Positions 21,605 to 22,593 of a stretch of DNA of 22,593 nt are shown in pieces (the first letter of the stretch is position 1; each line of letters opens with the position of its first letter). The notes below the pieces were generated by a model that was given only the letters and a program-made list of their open reading frames with translations, was not told the origin of the DNA and made no database searches. The translations under genes were made by a program, and so were the position numbers. The stretch is from the IMG/VR virus record IMGVR_UViG_3300042519_002406, positions 1-22,593 of that record. The stretch is one strand, 5' to 3'. The DNA comes from a virus.

Positions 21605-22476
21605 AAATAACATTCATATATAATCACACTCCAAACGAAATATGGTCAACACCTTTATCTTTACTTAATGAATTTAAAGAAAGAGGTTGGGAAACTGAAA
21701 TAGTACCTATTACAGCAACCGATGATTCCGCATTACAATTGTGGATTCAACAAGATATTCCAACGGATATTGTATTGTTTATGGATTGGGGTAGGATTGA
21801 TTCAAAGTGGTTGGATAAAAATTTAAAACCAAATTCATTTTGGATACAAGAAAGTGGAGATGACCCACAAAACTTTGAAAGAAATTATCCCAAAGCAAAT
21901 CGTTTTCATTATACAATTACTCCGGATAGAGTATCGGCATACGAATATAGAAGTAGAGGTATTGATTGTGATTGGGTTCCACATTGGGCAGATACAATGG
22001 TCCAGTTTCCAATGAATTTAGAACCTGAATATGTGGGTGTAACAAGTAGAGGTAGAGGTGGTTCTGAATTTTTAGATTATCTTACACATTGGGCAGAAGG
22101 TGCAATTGGAAATCAAAATGGTATGGATGCAAAACAACATACTGAATTTTTAAATAAAGGTTTGATGGTTATTCAAAATAGTAGATGGGGTGAAATCACT
22201 CGTAGAATTTTTGAAGGTATGGCTTGTGGTAAAATGGTATTAACGGATAGGTTGGATATCAGTAGAGGTTTGGAAGAATTATTTATAGATGGTGAGGATA
22301 TTGTTTTATATAATGATATGTTTGATTGTATAGAAAAGATGAACTACTACAATGAAAACGAAGAGGAAAGAGAAAGAATTGCATATAACGGAATGGCAAA
22401 AGTTATTGCAAATCATACACAAATACAAAGAGTAGATAAATTAATAGAAAAATATGACAAGAACAGACATCATTAA
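21601..22476 (+). CDS. Glycosyltransferase, CgeB/GT-B-like
   Basis: A 291-residue protein with a single-domain-plus layout like the CgeB/Glyco_trans_1_2 group. The N-terminal domain starts with KITFIYNHTPNEIWSTP, then has DIVLFMDWGRIDSKWL and FWIQESGDDPQNFERN (about 80-95). A nucleotide-sugar site follows: DCDWVPHWADTMVQF, then MVIQNSRWGEITRRIFEGMACGKMVLTDRL (about 193-222), with the conserved R-x-F-E-x-M-A-C-G. It overlaps the preceding GT2 by 4 bp and the following methyltransferase start by 23 bp, so the three are one translational unit. The acceptor is unknown. Confidence 0.8.
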   Translation: MKITFIYNHTPNEIWSTPLSLLNEFKERGWETEIVPITATDDSALQLWIQQDIPTDIVLFMDWGRIDSKWLDKNLKPNSFWIQESGDDPQNFERNYPKANRFHYTITPDRVSAYEYRSRGIDCDWVPHWADTMVQFPMNLEPEYVGVTSRGRGGSEFLDYLTHWAEGAIGNQNGMDAKQHTEFLNKGLMVIQNSRWGEITRRIFEGMACGKMVLTDRLDISRGLEELFIDGEDIVLYNDMFDCIEKMNYYNENEEERERIAYNGMAKVIANHTQIQRVDKLIEKYDKNRHH

Positions 22477-22593
22477 TAATTTTATTCAAAAGTTTGGATA
22501 TAAGAGTTATTTAGAAATTGGTACACAAAATCCAAATGGCAATTTTAATCAAATAGACATAAAAAATAAGTATTCGGTTGAACCATTCCCACC
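22454..22593 (+). CDS. Class I SAM methyltransferase, 3'-truncated by window end
   Basis: An ATG at 22454, inside the end of the glycosyltransferase, opens a frame that continues to the window end (46 codons seen). It begins MTRTDIINNFIQKFGYKSYLEIG, with the SAM-binding motif I as YLEIGTQNPNGNF and the acidic strand end as YSVEPFP. The pattern I-I-N-x-x-I-x-K-x-x-Y-x-x-Y-L-E-I-G is typical of small methyltransferases in glycan clusters (Methyltransf_24-like). Only the first third is visible, so the family is provisional. Confidence 0.7.
   Translation, partial: MTRTDIINNFIQKFGYKSYLEIGTQNPNGNFNQIDIKNKYSVEPFP

Overview
The window looks like part of the genome of a large tailed phage with a T4-type replisome, infecting a member of the Bacteroidota. 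The phage call rests on a T4-like set of replication genes: flap nuclease, DnaB-type helicase, family B polymerase, sliding clamp, and large and small clamp-loader subunits. These are packed with 1-20 bp overlaps, all on the + strand, together with nucleotide-metabolism genes (class II ribonucleotide reductase, dUTPase, thioredoxin). The host call is inference. The DNA is AT-rich, most start codons follow A-rich leaders without a Shine-Dalgarno sequence, the GroES is of Bacteroidota flavour, and four gene starts carry a TTTG-N19/20-TATATTA arrangement close to the Bacteroidota -33/-7 promoter. No tRNA, rRNA, CRISPR array, IS element or - strand gene was found.

Layout. (1) 1-4926: the 3' part of a 5'-3' exonuclease/flap endonuclease, groES, a small unknown gene, replicative helicase, a 162-bp gap, a monomeric B12-dependent ribonucleotide reductase, a small CC..C..C protein and thioredoxin. 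(2) 4929-8504: an accessory block with an FkbM methyltransferase, a solo helix-turn-helix protein, two tandem paralogues resembling the phage Mu Mom DNA-adenine modification enzyme, and a protein resembling DUF4338 (the DruA family). (3) 8507-16465: DNA polymerase, sliding clamp, a small protein with a clamp-binding-like QLELF motif, dUTPase, clamp-loader large subunit, a zinc-ribbon protein and clamp-loader small subunit. Three unrelated-looking, very AT-rich SGNH-hydrolase-like genes are slotted between them. (4) 16519-22593: a Cas4/RecB-like Fe-S nuclease, two GT-B glycosyltransferases, two unknown phage proteins, a GT-A glycosyltransferase, a third GT-B-like glycosyltransferase and the start of a methyltransferase that runs off the window.

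How the parts fit. Polymerase, clamp, loader, helicase and flap nuclease form the replication fork. NrdJ, thioredoxin and dUTPase supply and clean the dNTP pool. The Mom-like pair and the DUF4338-like gene, under their own apparent promoters, are the best candidate for an undescribed system, possibly DNA hypermodification used to evade restriction. The glycosyltransferases, FkbM/class I methyltransferases and SGNH proteins look like glycan-decorating cargo whose target (virion, host surface or DNA) cannot be read from the sequence.
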